From contig NZ_MCHY01000008.1 of NCBI RefSeq assembly GCF_003609605.1, forward strand, positions 868,001-932,000: a stretch of 64,000 bases of DNA, in the 5' to 3' direction. Every line of letters begins with the position of its first letter. Positions within the stretch are counted from its first letter, which is position 1. This document shows positions 16,303 through 25,666 of this stretch, piece by piece. The stretch comes from Ammoniphilus oxalaticus. GTDB taxonomy: Bacteria; Bacillota; Bacilli; Aneurinibacillales; RAOX-1. The position numbers were made by a program, and so were the translations under genes. The notes beneath the pieces are model-generated. The model was not told the origin of the DNA and searched no databases. It saw nothing but the letters and a program-made list of their open reading frames with translations.

Positions 16303-17820
16303 TTAAGTCGTAAGTCCCAACAGTTCCGCCATTTTCGTTCTTTGTATTTTGCCCGTGGCGCCTCTTGGAATTTCTTCTAACAGATGAAATTTAACAGGTA
16401 CTTTAAAGCGAGCCAGATAGTCGGAACAGAACGTTTTTAGCTCATCTTCATTTACTTTTTCTTTCAAAAGGAGGGCTGCGTGGACCTCCTCACCGTACAT
16501 TTTACTTGGGGCGCCGAATGAAACCGCTTCAACAACGGAGGGATGGCGCAACAGCACATCATCAATTTCAAAAGGTGAGATTTTTTCACCGCCGCGATTA
16601 ATGAGTTCTTTCAAACGACCGGTTAGGAACAGATACCCTTCCTCATCTTTCATGCCTTGGTCCCCTGTGCGGAACCACCCATCGGTAAAAGATTCTTCAT
16701 TCGCTTCTTGGTTTTCATCATAGCCGTTAAAAACATTGGCTCCTCTTATGACCACTTCGCCGATTTCTCCATCCGGTAAAAGATTGCCTTCTTCGTCCAT
16801 TATTCCGATATCAACGCCGAATCCAATGCCGACGCTGCCAGATTTATGACTTTTAGGGGGCAGTGGATTCGACGTCATTTGGTGCGCGGCTTCCGACATG
16901 CCGTAAGCTTCGAGTACGGGCGCGTTATACGCTTTTTCCATTCGTTCTAAAACAACAGGCGGCAGTGAGGAGCTGCATGAACGAACAAACCGAAACGGAT
17001 TGTTTTTCACGATCTCTTCATGTTCTTCCACTCTCGTTAAAATAATTTGGTGGATCGTTGGCACAGCCGTGTACCACGTCGGTTTGTATGTATGGACCAA
17101 ATCCCAAAAACGTCTGGCGCTAAATCCTTTTGGACAAATGAGCGTTCCGCCCGACGCAAGCGTCGAAAGAGCAGAGGCGACGATGCCATGAATATGAAAC
17201 AACGGCAAAATACATAATGATCGATCTTGCGATGTTAATTCATAGGTGGATACGATATTTGATGTGGAAGCGATTAAATTGGCATGGGATAGTGGAACGC
17301 GTTTTGGTCTACCCGTCGTGCCACTCGTATGTAAAAGCATGGCTACATCATCGGCGCCAGCCCATTGTTCAGGACGAGCAGGCAACTCACCTTTGATCAG
17401 CTCAAATGTTAGCGAGCCATTTGCTTGAGGATTGGCCTGAATGATGACCATGCCAGGTTTCGCCAGTTTTAGAGCCAACTCATTTGCTTCTGGAAGCGTT
17501 ATCAAAGCGCGGGCTTCAATGTCTTCCAAATAGAAAGCAAACTCTTCCTCCTTATACATCGGGTTCAGTGGAAATGCGGTTGCTTTCATCGTTGTCGCTA
17601 GGAAGCTTAAAATTAATTCCGGTCCATTCTCCATGATGATCGCAACTCGGTCCCCGAGCCCAATTCCAAATTGATTCAAAGCGGCAGATAAATCACCAGC
17701 ATACTCATAGATTTGCTTATATGTTAATGATGGTTTATCTGGGGCCATGATAGCGATTTCATTATTATCTTTTTGTGAGTCTAGCAATTCGCGCATTGTC
17801 CTGTTTGAATGATTGTTCAT
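16303..17820 (-). CDS. acyl-CoA synthetase (AMP-binding), Pcs60/AAE3 oxalyl-CoA synthetase-like
   Basis: A 505-residue ANL-superfamily enzyme that activates a carboxylic acid as an adenylate and transfers it to CoA. Motifs in order: LLHTSGTTGRPKRVPLSH (P-loop), FWDLVHTYKPTWYTAVPTIH, YGMSEAAHQM, GWFRTGDQG, the hinge GRLKELINRGGEKISP and the catalytic Lys in GATGKIQRTKM. The WYTAVPTIHQ segment resembles the oxalate-CoA ligase (AAE3/Pcs60) branch, but the substrate is not certain. ATG 17820 follows GGAGGAAG; the longer frame to 17859 lacks a site. Confidence 0.88.
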   Translation of the reverse strand: MNNHSNRTMRELLDSQKDNNEIAIMAPDKPSLTYKQIYEYAGDLSAALNQFGIGLGDRVAIIMENGPELILSFLATTMKATAFPLNPMYKEEEFAFYLEDIEARALITLPEANELALKLAKPGMVIIQANPQANGSLTFELIKGELPARPEQWAGADDVAMLLHTSGTTGRPKRVPLSHANLIASTSNIVSTYELTSQDRSLCILPLFHIHGIVASALSTLASGGTLICPKGFSARRFWDLVHTYKPTWYTAVPTIHQIILTRVEEHEEIVKNNPFRFVRSCSSSLPPVVLERMEKAYNAPVLEAYGMSEAAHQMTSNPLPPKSHKSGSVGIGFGVDIGIMDEEGNLLPDGEIGEVVIRGANVFNGYDENQEANEESFTDGWFRTGDQGMKDEEGYLFLTGRLKELINRGGEKISPFEIDDVLLRHPSVVEAVSFGAPSKMYGEEVHAALLLKEKVNEDELKTFCSDYLARFKVPVKFHLLEEIPRGATGKIQRTKMAELLGLTT

Positions 17821-18070
17821 TGTTTTCTTCTTCCTCCAGTCGAAGTTCAGTACGTCCAAATTTGAATATAAAGACCACGTATGAAGATCATATTATATTA
17901 TTGTATCAATTTATTCCCACAATGAGAAGGAAGAAAAAATGGAAGGAATCCCCATGCGTCGTAAAAGGGGATTTCAACATACTTTGGATGGGGTAAATGC
18001 TTAGAATTCTAGCATTCGCTCCGTGTTAAAAATGAGGTGATTGGGTGTTTGAAAAGAAGCCCGGCTCCTT

Positions 18071-18649
18071 TTAGCGAGGAAAGCGGGCTGCGACATGTTG
18101 TAAATCTTCTAAAAAGAAACGATATAGCGCGGGTCTGCGGCGAACAGCAAGCGGATGATAGGAAAAGGCAATTGGGATCGAATCTTGAAACAGATGCCAC
18201 GATCCGCGGAGCCCCTTCACATCGACGTTTTCATCGGAAAACAGTGTTTGGGCAACGGTGTTCCCTAAGCCAAGCATGAATTGCGGTTTCTTTTCCATCA
18301 GTTGAAATTGAAGGTGAGAGAAACACGTTTGACGAGCGAGCGGTTTATCATAGGCTTTTTTCGGACGGCATTTAAGCAAGTAGGTGATATAAACCGAATC
18401 CAAGTCTAGCCCTGCTTCAAGCAAGCCGCGTTGCAACGTTTGACGCGTGCCGCAAACAAACGGTTGCCCCTCCTTATTTTCGCGCAAGCCCGGATTATCG
18501 AGCAGGATGAAGAGAGGAGCGGTTGGATTGCCTTCGCCCCAAACGACCCGTTGACGATGTGTTGACAACTCGCATTTTTCGCAGGCGCGAGCGTCGGGCG
18601 GAGCGGTTTCCTCGGGTAAAATGACGGCCTGAAATTCAGTCAAATCCAA
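18071..18649 (-). CDS. uracil-DNA glycosylase family 4/5-like protein
   Basis: A 192-residue protein of the uracil-DNA glycosylase superfamily. The Fe-S type pattern is present: CEKCELS at the N-terminus and LLKCRPKKAYDKPLARQTC in the centre, then LGLGNTVAQTL and SYHPLAVRRRP. The usual motif GEAPG-x-x-E is changed to LLDNPGLRENKEGQPFV, so the water-activating residue differs from classical type 4. It should excise uracil or a related base; specificity is open. Starts at TTG 18649 (or TTG 18643). Confidence 0.8.
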   Translation of the reverse strand: MDLTEFQAVILPEETAPPDARACEKCELSTHRQRVVWGEGNPTAPLFILLDNPGLRENKEGQPFVCGTRQTLQRGLLEAGLDLDSVYITYLLKCRPKKAYDKPLARQTCFSHLQFQLMEKKPQFMLGLGNTVAQTLFSDENVDVKGLRGSWHLFQDSIPIAFSYHPLAVRRRPALYRFFLEDLQHVAARFPR

Positions 18650-18815
18650 CGCGCCCCCTTTTGATCAAGCGTTTTGTTTTTCGTAGTATCGGGTCGCGGT
18701 TTCTAAATTATTCTCGTCGGCTTTCCTTTAAAGGGTTCGTGTCTGAAACGGGCTATTTTGCTAATCCTTCCAATTATAATATAATAGATAAAATCATATA
18801 AGCTGGGGGAGTTCA

Positions 18816-20015
18816 ATGAAGTTTAGTCATTTAGGCTCGTTATTCGGGCGTGTTTTTCAAGCTACTGCTTCAGCGTGGATCTCGAATCGGCTAGAACGCC
18901 GAAGCAGGACAAGTCAATTGGTCATCGGAATGCTGATGATGGTGGCCGTTGTTCTTAGCGGTTGCGCGGTGGAACCGGGCGGAGGCATCTCGGCAACCGA
19001 GGTTTCAACGGATGGGAAACTGATTGCTCATTTTATTGATGTGGATCAAGGGGATGCGACGCTGTTGCAAGGACCTGATTTTACGATCCTAATCGATACG
19101 GGGCGACACGATCGGGATGAACTCGTTCCGTATTTGCAGTCCAGCGGAATTAAGGCATTGGACTTACTTGTCGTTACCCATCCGCATGCTGATCATCTTG
19201 GACAATTCGAAAAGGTGATGAGCCACTTTGAGGTGTCAGAAGTGTGGATGAGCGGAGATGAGCATACGTCGAAAACGTTTGAACGGGCGCTCGAAACGGT
19301 TCTGTCTTCCGACGCAGGGTATCATGAACCGCGGGCAGGAGAAACGTTTACGATCGGCTCCGCGCATCTCGAAGTCATTCACCCGCAAACCGTGACGGGC
19401 CATCTCAACAACGGTTCGATTTCGACGCGGGTGACATTTGGAGATGTTGTGTTTTTATTTAGCGGGGATGCGGAAAAAGAAGCGGAACAAGAAATGCTGA
19501 ATCGGGGGCGCAACATCCAAGCCGATATTTTTCAATTAGGGCATCATGGGTCATCCACTTCGAACACGCAACCATTTTTGGAGGCGATCAAACCAAAGGT
19601 GGGTATCTACTCCGCGGGCAGGGAAAATGAATACGGTCACCCGCACCGAGAAGTGGTCGATCTGTTCAGTCGCTTGAATATCCCACTTTATGGAACCGAC
19701 CGCAATGGAACGATGTTAGTCGTCACTGATGGACAAACGTATCAAGTAAAAGGCGCTCAGGGCGCGGAGCTTATTCAGACGAAATCTGAAACGCCTTTGG
19801 ATGAAGGGCCGCAATCCCTTGGCGATTGCATCGATATCAATACCGCGTCAAAAGAGGAATTAATTCAAATTAAACATATTGGTACCGACTATGCCGATCA
19901 GTTAATTGCGTTGCGTCCGTTTGGCTCAGTGGATGAGTTAACGCGGATCAAGGGCATAGGCGAAGGTCGGTTGAAAGATATTAAAGCGGAAGGACTCGCT
20001 TGTGTAAGGAGGTAA
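18816..20015 (+). CDS. ComEC-like MBL-fold lipoprotein fused to a ComEA-like HhH domain
   Basis: A 399-residue protein. The long basic N-terminus leads to a lipobox (VVLSGC, Cys50), so it is probably tethered outside the membrane. Residues about 68-315 form a metallo-beta-lactamase fold of the ComEC/Rec2 type: FIDVDQGDATLL, IDTGRHD, VVTHPHADHLGQ, LFSGDA and LGHHGSSTS. The last 60 residues are a helix-hairpin-helix pair (INTASKEELIQIKHIG then LTRIKGIGEGRL) as in ComEA. It is likely an extracellular DNA-acting nuclease. The DUF3006 gene follows in 4 bases, a recurring pair. Confidence 0.88.
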   Translation: MKFSHLGSLFGRVFQATASAWISNRLERRSRTSQLVIGMLMMVAVVLSGCAVEPGGGISATEVSTDGKLIAHFIDVDQGDATLLQGPDFTILIDTGRHDRDELVPYLQSSGIKALDLLVVTHPHADHLGQFEKVMSHFEVSEVWMSGDEHTSKTFERALETVLSSDAGYHEPRAGETFTIGSAHLEVIHPQTVTGHLNNGSISTRVTFGDVVFLFSGDAEKEAEQEMLNRGRNIQADIFQLGHHGSSTSNTQPFLEAIKPKVGIYSAGRENEYGHPHREVVDLFSRLNIPLYGTDRNGTMLVVTDGQTYQVKGAQGAELIQTKSETPLDEGPQSLGDCIDINTASKEELIQIKHIGTDYADQLIALRPFGSVDELTRIKGIGEGRLKDIKAEGLACVRR

Positions 20016-20019
20016 GCCG

Positions 20020-20286
20020 ATGAAAGAAGCTGTGGTGGATCGCATCGTTGATGGCAAGCATCTTGTTTTATTGATTGGGGACGAAGAAAAGGAATGCGTC
20101 GTTCCGCTTTCAAAGATGACAGAGCAGTTAAAAGAGGGGGATTGGGTGACCCTTTCATTCGATGCCAACGACGAGATTGTCGATATTACGTCGAATCCAG
20201 CAAAAACATCCCAAAAACAGGATTCAATTCAAGCGAAAATGGCCAAGCTACGGGCAAAAAAAGGAAGTCGCTTCCAATCAGATTAA
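20020..20286 (+). CDS. DUF3006 family protein
   Basis: An 88-residue protein. The first 55 residues match DUF3006 (VVDRIVDGKHLVLLIGDEE, then VPLSKMTEQLKEGDWV), a small beta-barrel; the tail is helical and basic. It begins 4 bases after the stop of the ComEC-like gene, with AAGGAGGTAAGCCG as ribosome site. DUF3006 proteins regularly accompany such MBL proteins; the role is unknown. Confidence 0.85.
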   Translation: MKEAVVDRIVDGKHLVLLIGDEEKECVVPLSKMTEQLKEGDWVTLSFDANDEIVDITSNPAKTSQKQDSIQAKMAKLRAKKGSRFQSD

Positions 20287-20382
20287 CCCTCCATAGGATC
20301 AAATTGAGAGAAAACTCATTTTCAGAATAGGAAGTATAGTTACATAAGACTTGCGTAGAATCGACATCATTGGAGGAGAACG

Positions 20383-20565
20383 TTGCATAATACCATCTTG
20401 TTAGCCATTATCATCTGTGTGCTCGGAACAGCGGCATGGAGTCAGTCAGATTCACTTAGCGACACCGTTAAAACAAGTTATTTTAAAACCGCGATGGTCG
20501 TGTTGTTCACGTTCGGACTGATGGGTTTCTATCAGCGTCTAGCAAAACGAATGCGCGATAAATAA
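20383..20565 (+). CDS. small two-helix membrane protein
   Basis: A 60-residue protein with two hydrophobic stretches (about residues 4-19 and 35-49) and a basic end (RLAKRMRDK). TTG 20383 is preceded by GGAGGAGAACG, a strong ribosome site. No family recognised. Confidence 0.65.
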   Translation: MHNTILLAIIICVLGTAAWSQSDSLSDTVKTSYFKTAMVVLFTFGLMGFYQRLAKRMRDK

Positions 20566-20647
20566 TCGTATATCAGGTTGAGTCACTGTGATATATTGGA
20601 AGAGTAACAATCGGCGGGAAACTATAAAAAATGGGGAGGTTTTACAC

Positions 20648-21100
20648 ATGTCAATCATGAATTTTAAAATAGAAGGAACAGGGACAGGCATGCGGTTTGA
20701 CGCGGTGGCGGACGGTAAGCATAAAGTAACGATCGATGAACCTGCGTCGCTTGGCGGAAAAGATACAGCGGCCAATCCGATTTCAACCCTGCTTGCCTCT
20801 TTGCTCGGGTGCGAAAATGTGATGGCTCAAATCATCGCTAAAGAAATGAACTTTGACTTACAAGGAATTTCATTTGAGGTCGACGCCACGTTAGACACGC
20901 GCGGCTTGATGGGCGACCCGAATGTGGACCCTAAATTGCAAACGGTCATCGTCAAGGCATTCCTCCAAACTTCCGAATCTAGCGAACGTATTCAACAATT
21001 ACAAGATACAGTGGACGCCCGCTGTCCCATCTATCAGATCATCAAATCAGCGGGCATTTTGATTCGAAATGAATGGAGCAAGGCGGAAGTAGGGGTATAG
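20648..21100 (+). CDS. OsmC/YhfA family protein
   Basis: A 150-residue OsmC-like protein with both conserved cysteines: one in LLGCENVMAQ and one in DARCPIYQI. Members reduce organic hydroperoxides or protect thiols; the YhfA-like branch, which this resembles, has no settled substrate. ATG 20648 follows GGGGAGG. Cytosolic. Monocistronic with a terminator downstream. Confidence 0.88.
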   Translation: MSIMNFKIEGTGTGMRFDAVADGKHKVTIDEPASLGGKDTAANPISTLLASLLGCENVMAQIIAKEMNFDLQGISFEVDATLDTRGLMGDPNVDPKLQTVIVKAFLQTSESSERIQQLQDTVDARCPIYQIIKSAGILIRNEWSKAEVGV

Positions 21101-21147
21101 GATACCGCGATAGCGCGGCGCTCTGTCGTAAGAGGCGGAGGAAGGAA

Positions 21148-21177
21148 GCGGGTGTGTCAGTCAGCGCCCGCTTTTTT
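21148..21177 (+). terminator. intrinsic terminator
   Basis: GCGGG (21148-21152) pairs with CCCGC (21167-21171), followed by six T. Confidence 0.75.
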
Positions 21178-21304
21178 CGTGTTAGGCGCCAATCAAGCGG
21201 GTGATCGGTCAGTAATGGGTCGCGCTATTCCCTTTAAAAAGGAGTACAACTTTTCCATGTCGGACAAACTGAGTGTAAGTATATGGAAAAGGGACGAGTG
21301 ATCA

Positions 21305-21787
21305 TTGGATAATAAATATCGAAAACAAAATTTGTGGTCGGGCTTTCTATTCGGAATGGGGTTCATTGCTTTTGTGGATGAGGCGGTGTTCCATCAATTG
21401 CTGCAATGGCATCACTTTTATGATCGGGAAACGACACGTATTGGTTTAATTTCGGACGGGTTGTTTCATGCGTTTAGTTGGTTTGCGACGATTGGAGGCT
21501 TGTTTATGTTTGCTGATCTTCGTCGTCGAAATGCGGTTTGGATGAGGCGGTGGTGGGGTGGAGTCTGGCTTGGGGCTGGCGCTTTTCAATTGTATGACGG
21601 GATCATTCAACATAAATTGATGCGCCTCCATCAAATTAGGTACGTGAACAATCTGCTTGTCTATGACGTCATTTGGAATTTAACGGGCGCGCTGATGCTT
21701 GTGATCGGGTTGGTCTTGGTCAAACAGCTTCAGCAAGGGTCACAGCGAGAAGGGGAACCGCGAAAACGTGAACGCGCATCTACATAA
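21305..21787 (+). CDS. DUF2243 membrane protein
   Basis: A 160-residue protein with four hydrophobic segments and the DUF2243 signatures GFIAFVDEAVFHQLLQWHHF, LISDGLFHAF and LYDGIIQHKLMRLHQI; the many His residues suggest haem or copper handling. It starts at TTG 21305. It overlaps the CtaG gene by 20 bases; DUF2243+CtaG is a recurring pair linked to terminal oxidase assembly. Confidence 0.85.
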   Translation: MDNKYRKQNLWSGFLFGMGFIAFVDEAVFHQLLQWHHFYDRETTRIGLISDGLFHAFSWFATIGGLFMFADLRRRNAVWMRRWWGGVWLGAGAFQLYDGIIQHKLMRLHQIRYVNNLLVYDVIWNLTGALMLVIGLVLVKQLQQGSQREGEPRKRERAST

Positions 21788-22577
21788 TTTTTTGTTTGAT
21801 CCCATAGTTGTCGCTCAATGGATTTTGGCATTTCCTTTTTTGCTCGGGATTTTTGTTTATGCGTTGGCGGTCCTTTTTTCCAATCGAAAATATAGACGTT
21901 GGCCACTCTTACGTACCTTCTTTTGGCTGCTTGGCAGCGTTTGCTCCCTTGTCGCCGTAATCGGTCCCTTAGCTTCAAAAGCGTATGTTGATTTTTTCGC
22001 ACATATGATCGGCCATTTATTGCTTGGGATGTTGGGGCCGTTGTTGATGGCGCTTGGGGCACCGCTTACCCTTATCTTACGGACGCTTCCGATCCATCTG
22101 GCGAGACGGCTCACTGCGTTATTAAGAAAGAAACTGTTGCGGATGATCTCCGATCCCGTGGTGGCTGCATTGCTCAATATTGGCGGGTTATGGATTCTCT
22201 ATATGACGAATTTGTACGCCATGATGCATGAATATACAATACTGCATGTGTTGATTCATTTGCATGTCTTTTTAGCCGGGTATGTGTTTACGACGGCGAT
22301 GATTGAGATTGACCCAAACCCGCATCGAGCCAGTTACACGTATCGGATGACTGTGTTGGTTTCGGCTTTAGCCGCGCATTGCATTTTATCTAAGTACATT
22401 TACGCCGATCCGCCACAAGGCGTTTTGCGATCGGAAGCGGAACGAGGAGGGATGCTGATGTTTTACGGAGGGGATGTGGTCGATGCCCTGATTATCCTGA
22501 TCCTTTGTCTGCAATGGTATCGAGCGAGTCGTCCCATAAAAGTTGTAACCGCTTCCAAATCCTCGAACGAAATGTGA
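21768..22577 (+). CDS. ctaG: CtaG family cytochrome c oxidase assembly protein
   Basis: A 269-residue membrane protein (caa3_CtaG type) with about seven hydrophobic segments. Typical features are HMIGHLLLGMLGPLLMALGA, the HEYTILHVLIHLHVFLAG His-rich helix and a late DPPQG...GGMLMFYGGD region. It helps insert copper into cytochrome caa3 oxidase in bacilli. It starts at GTG 21768 inside the DUF2243 gene, so the two are coupled. No oxidase genes are in the window. Confidence 0.88.
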   Translation: MNAHLHNFLFDPIVVAQWILAFPFLLGIFVYALAVLFSNRKYRRWPLLRTFFWLLGSVCSLVAVIGPLASKAYVDFFAHMIGHLLLGMLGPLLMALGAPLTLILRTLPIHLARRLTALLRKKLLRMISDPVVAALLNIGGLWILYMTNLYAMMHEYTILHVLIHLHVFLAGYVFTTAMIEIDPNPHRASYTYRMTVLVSALAAHCILSKYIYADPPQGVLRSEAERGGMLMFYGGDVVDALIILILCLQWYRASRPIKVVTASKSSNEM

Positions 22578-22608
22578 TAAAATGGGATCATAAAAGGAGG
22601 TGGGGTGG

Positions 22609-23178
22609 ATGGTCGCTCGTCCACAACCGAATCAACGCTATACGTATGCTGACTATCTTTTATGGCCTGACAATGAACGTTGGGAATTGATCGATGGAAT
22701 CGCCTATAACATGACGCCCGCTCCTTCAACCGAACATCAAAGAGTTTTGTTACGTTTAACTAGAAAATTTGCTGACTACTTCGAAGATCATTCGTGTGAA
22801 GTGTTCATTGCCCCATTCGATGTCCGTTTGTTTCCCGATCAAAAGAAGCAAGATGAACACGTTGTACAACCCGACTTGACTGTGGTTTGCGATTCGAACA
22901 AAATTACCGCAACAGGGTGTGAGGGTGTTCCCGATTTTGCGCTTGGAGTATTATCTCCATGGACAGCAAAAAAAGACAGAGGGCTGAAAAAACAATTATA
23001 TGAGCGAGCCGTTATAAAAGAGTATTGGATCGTGGATCCGTTAAACCAAACGATTGAAACGTTTCTTCTATCTGAGCAAGGAACATACGAGGCTGGGCCA
23101 TGCTATGGAAAAGGAGACGTGATCGACGTTCCGTTATTTGAGGGGCTTGTTATCAACCTAACCGCTGTGTTTACGTAA
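22609..23178 (+). CDS. Uma2 family (DUF820) nuclease-like protein, one acidic residue changed
   Basis: A 189-residue PD-(D/E)xK-like protein: YADYLLWPDNERWELIDG, VQPDLTVVCD, and YERAVIKEYWIVDP fit Uma2. In most members the second strand reads F-V-V-E-I-L-S-P. Here it reads FALGVLSP, so the usual Glu is Gly and cutting activity is doubtful. ATG 22609 has AAGGAGG 8 bases upstream. Such genes are often multi-copy and of unknown role. Confidence 0.8.
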   Translation: MVARPQPNQRYTYADYLLWPDNERWELIDGIAYNMTPAPSTEHQRVLLRLTRKFADYFEDHSCEVFIAPFDVRLFPDQKKQDEHVVQPDLTVVCDSNKITATGCEGVPDFALGVLSPWTAKKDRGLKKQLYERAVIKEYWIVDPLNQTIETFLLSEQGTYEAGPCYGKGDVIDVPLFEGLVINLTAVFT

Positions 23179-23254
23179 GAAATATCGGGGGGAGTCCCCG
23201 CCTATAAGCGCTCATTCCGTCGCTGCGTTCTATCGCGCGGCCCCCCCAAAAAAA

Positions 23255-23286
23255 AACGCTGACCCCACGGGGATCAGCGTTTTTTG
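23255..23286. terminator. bidirectional terminator
   Basis: AACGCTGA (23255-23262) pairs with TCAGCGTT (23274-23281), extended by CCCC/GGGG with one bulge. A-run on the left and T-run on the right serve both convergent genes; the stop codon of the minus-strand glycosyltransferase lies inside the hairpin. Confidence 0.85.
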
Positions 23287-24386
23287 ACGGAGTAAGGGGT
23301 TACTTTGAGTAACCGTGGGTATAGCTTTTTGACGTGGGTTGGTTTCTTTTTATAGAGTTGTAAGAGCGCTTTTCCAATGACTTGAGCGCCGTTTACGCGT
23401 ACTTTGGAGTAGGCGCGCGTGTAGCGTTTCCGATTTTTGTCTACTTTATTGATTCGTTTTTGCAGTTGACGCGTGGACATTCCGTTGCGGAGGATGCACA
23501 TGTTTGAGCCGATTAAGCGACGTAGCATGTCGTTTTTGACGACGCGCTCGCGGCTGTCGGCGGGTAGCATCAGAAGGGGTGTTTTGGAGGCAATGCAATC
23601 GGTTAGCACACCCATGCCCGGTTTGGAAATAACGATATGGGCGGCATTGATTAGATCTCTGCCATTCGGAAACAACGGCGCTTTGATGATGCGTTTATTT
23701 TTGAAGGAATAGCCTTTGCCGCGATTCAGTTGGCCGGCAATCACGATTCGATGCTTCGTTTTCAAGCGGTCGATTCGTTTATACCACTGATTAATATGCT
23801 GATAGCGATATTTCCCTTTGCCGCCGCCCATCTGGACCAAAATAAACCGTTCATTCGGTTTAAGACCCAGCTTCCTTTTCACTTTTTGGGCGGACTGACT
23901 GATCGGTCTAACGATCAATGGGATCGGGACATAGCGGGTTCCTTTCATTTTCGGAATATAGCTTGGCTGGCCAAGCGTCATGTGGAAGAAGACATCGGTC
24001 GTTTGGTTGGCGTCGCGGATGACTTCTTTTTTAAATTTGATCGCTCGCTTGGAATCGGACTTGCGTATTTTTAAGTCACTGTGATAGATGCCGCAGATGA
24101 TCGGTCGTCTCTTTTTTGGGATCGATTTAAGCGGCTTCATCTCTTTGCGCCAATCATGGACAATTAGACGCGAGCGCAACAATCGTTTACGATGAACCCC
24201 TTTGATTTGCTTTCCTGAACACGGTCTCAATTTGGTAGCGGATGAACCGAGATTCGATCTCAACCATCTATGAACCCCGCCGAATGAGTAGACAGTGACT
24301 CTTTTCCCTTTTTTCTTTAAGTATCTCACATTCGGAACACAGCGGCTTAAATGGCCAAAATTGCGGCCGACGACATAGCTGATCAC
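23274..24386 (-). CDS. GT-B fold glycosyltransferase (MurG/UDP-glycosyltransferase-like)
   Basis: A 370-residue enzyme that should move a sugar from a nucleotide donor. The N-terminus has SYVVGRNFGHLSRC, the glycine-rich acceptor-side loop of GT28/GT1-like enzymes. The C-terminal donor domain has FILVQMGGGKGKY, IVIAGQLNRGKG, and the diagnostic AHIVISKPGMGVLTDCIASK with PLLMLP. GTG 24386 is preferred because AAAGGGTGGG is 6 bases away; ATG 24392 would touch that site. It is divergent from the GT4 genes and unusually rich in Lys and Arg. It probably contributes to a spore or cell surface glycan. Confidence 0.8.
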   Translation of the reverse strand: MISYVVGRNFGHLSRCVPNVRYLKKKGKRVTVYSFGGVHRWLRSNLGSSATKLRPCSGKQIKGVHRKRLLRSRLIVHDWRKEMKPLKSIPKKRRPIICGIYHSDLKIRKSDSKRAIKFKKEVIRDANQTTDVFFHMTLGQPSYIPKMKGTRYVPIPLIVRPISQSAQKVKRKLGLKPNERFILVQMGGGKGKYRYQHINQWYKRIDRLKTKHRIVIAGQLNRGKGYSFKNKRIIKAPLFPNGRDLINAAHIVISKPGMGVLTDCIASKTPLLMLPADSRERVVKNDMLRRLIGSNMCILRNGMSTRQLQKRINKVDKNRKRYTRAYSKVRVNGAQVIGKALLQLYKKKPTHVKKLYPRLLKVTPYSVKKR

Positions 24387-24556
24387 GAACATCCCACCCT
24401 TTATCGTTTGGTCTATTGTATGAGCGCGACGGCGATTTGCAGGCGGCATTCGTCTATTTTTGGGTGATTTAGGCGAATGGACCGGGCGAACTCGCCTGGC
24501 GGCTCATATACATACAAAAGATTGCTCAAACTCGAAAATAAAAATGAGGTGACAGG

Positions 24557-25666
24557 ATGAAAAGGGTGGCTGTCATCAGAAGTAATTTCTTGCCCCCAAC
24601 AGAAACGTTTATATATGAAGAGTTGAAAAGGTTGAAAAGGTATCGAGCCTATGTGCTGGCGAAAAAACGTTCAAACCGAAAGAAGTTTCCGTATCCGCGC
24701 GTCACGGTCATCAACAAAAAGAAAGGCTGGCGACATTATCTTCGGAAAAATAAGATTGACCTGATCCATGCTCGTTTTGGGCATGCAGGGATCGACTTGC
24801 TTGACACGAAGCGTAAAACAGGGTTGCCGATGATCACGTCCTTCCACGGTCATGATAATCCGCGTAATCGTAAAAACCGAAAAAAGTATAGAAATTTAAA
24901 GAAATTGTTCCGTCATGGCGAGAAATTCACCGTCACGAATCGGCAGATGGGCCGTATTTTACGCGAATACGGTTGTCCCAAGAGAAAAATTCACGTGCAG
25001 CATAGTGGAATAGATCTAGCAAAATTCCGCTTTAAAGCGCGTAAACGTCCCAAAAAGGGTCCGATTAAAATTTTATATGTCGGGCGGTTCGTCGAGAAAA
25101 AAGGGGCGAAGTATCTCGTGCGCGCCTTCAAAAGGGTGACGAAACGGGTCCCGAATGTAAAATTAACGATGATTGGAGACGGCAGTCAACGCAATCAAAT
25201 CAAAAGACTCGTCCGAAAACTAGGTTTAAGCAAAAAAGTGAACATGATTCGCACATTGCCTCATCAGCAGGTCGTGAAACAGATGCGCCATACACATCTT
25301 TTCTGCCTGCCCAGTGTGACCGGTAAAAATCGGGACCAGGAAGGGATTCCCAACGTATTGAAAGAAGCGATGGCCAGCGGGGTCCCAGTCATTTCTACGA
25401 GACATGCGGGGATACCCGAGTTGGTTACGCACAAAAAAACAGGTTTTCTCGTGCGTGAGCGGGATTCAAAGGCATTGGCGAAGATGTTGTTGTATGTCAT
25501 TCGTCGTCCGAACAAATGGAAAGGAGTCGGAATCCGCGCTAGGCGGAAAATCGCCCGGGATTTCGATAGTCGGAAGCAGACGGCGCGTTTAGAAAGATTG
25601 TATGATGAAGTGTTAAGAAACAGAAAAAGGAAGAAGAAAAAACGAAAACGGGGGGTTAAGCGATGA
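24557..25666 (+). CDS. glycosyltransferase family 4, Lys/Arg-rich
   Basis: A 369-residue GT-B enzyme. The N-terminal acceptor domain has NFLPPTETFIYEEL and SFHGHD; the donor domain has KILYVGRFVEKKGAKYLV and the GT4 E-x7-E motif in PNVLKEAMASGVPVISTRH, then GIPELV. The start is ATG 24557 with GAGGTGACAGG. The end is a block of almost pure Lys/Arg (RKRKKKKRKRGVKR). It overlaps the next glycosyltransferase by 4 bases (ATGA). The charge is far from the usual for this family and might fix the enzyme to an anionic polymer or membrane. Confidence 0.9.
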   Translation: MKRVAVIRSNFLPPTETFIYEELKRLKRYRAYVLAKKRSNRKKFPYPRVTVINKKKGWRHYLRKNKIDLIHARFGHAGIDLLDTKRKTGLPMITSFHGHDNPRNRKNRKKYRNLKKLFRHGEKFTVTNRQMGRILREYGCPKRKIHVQHSGIDLAKFRFKARKRPKKGPIKILYVGRFVEKKGAKYLVRAFKRVTKRVPNVKLTMIGDGSQRNQIKRLVRKLGLSKKVNMIRTLPHQQVVKQMRHTHLFCLPSVTGKNRDQEGIPNVLKEAMASGVPVISTRHAGIPELVTHKKTGFLVRERDSKALAKMLLYVIRRPNKWKGVGIRARRKIARDFDSRKQTARLERLYDEVLRNRKRKKKKRKRGVKR

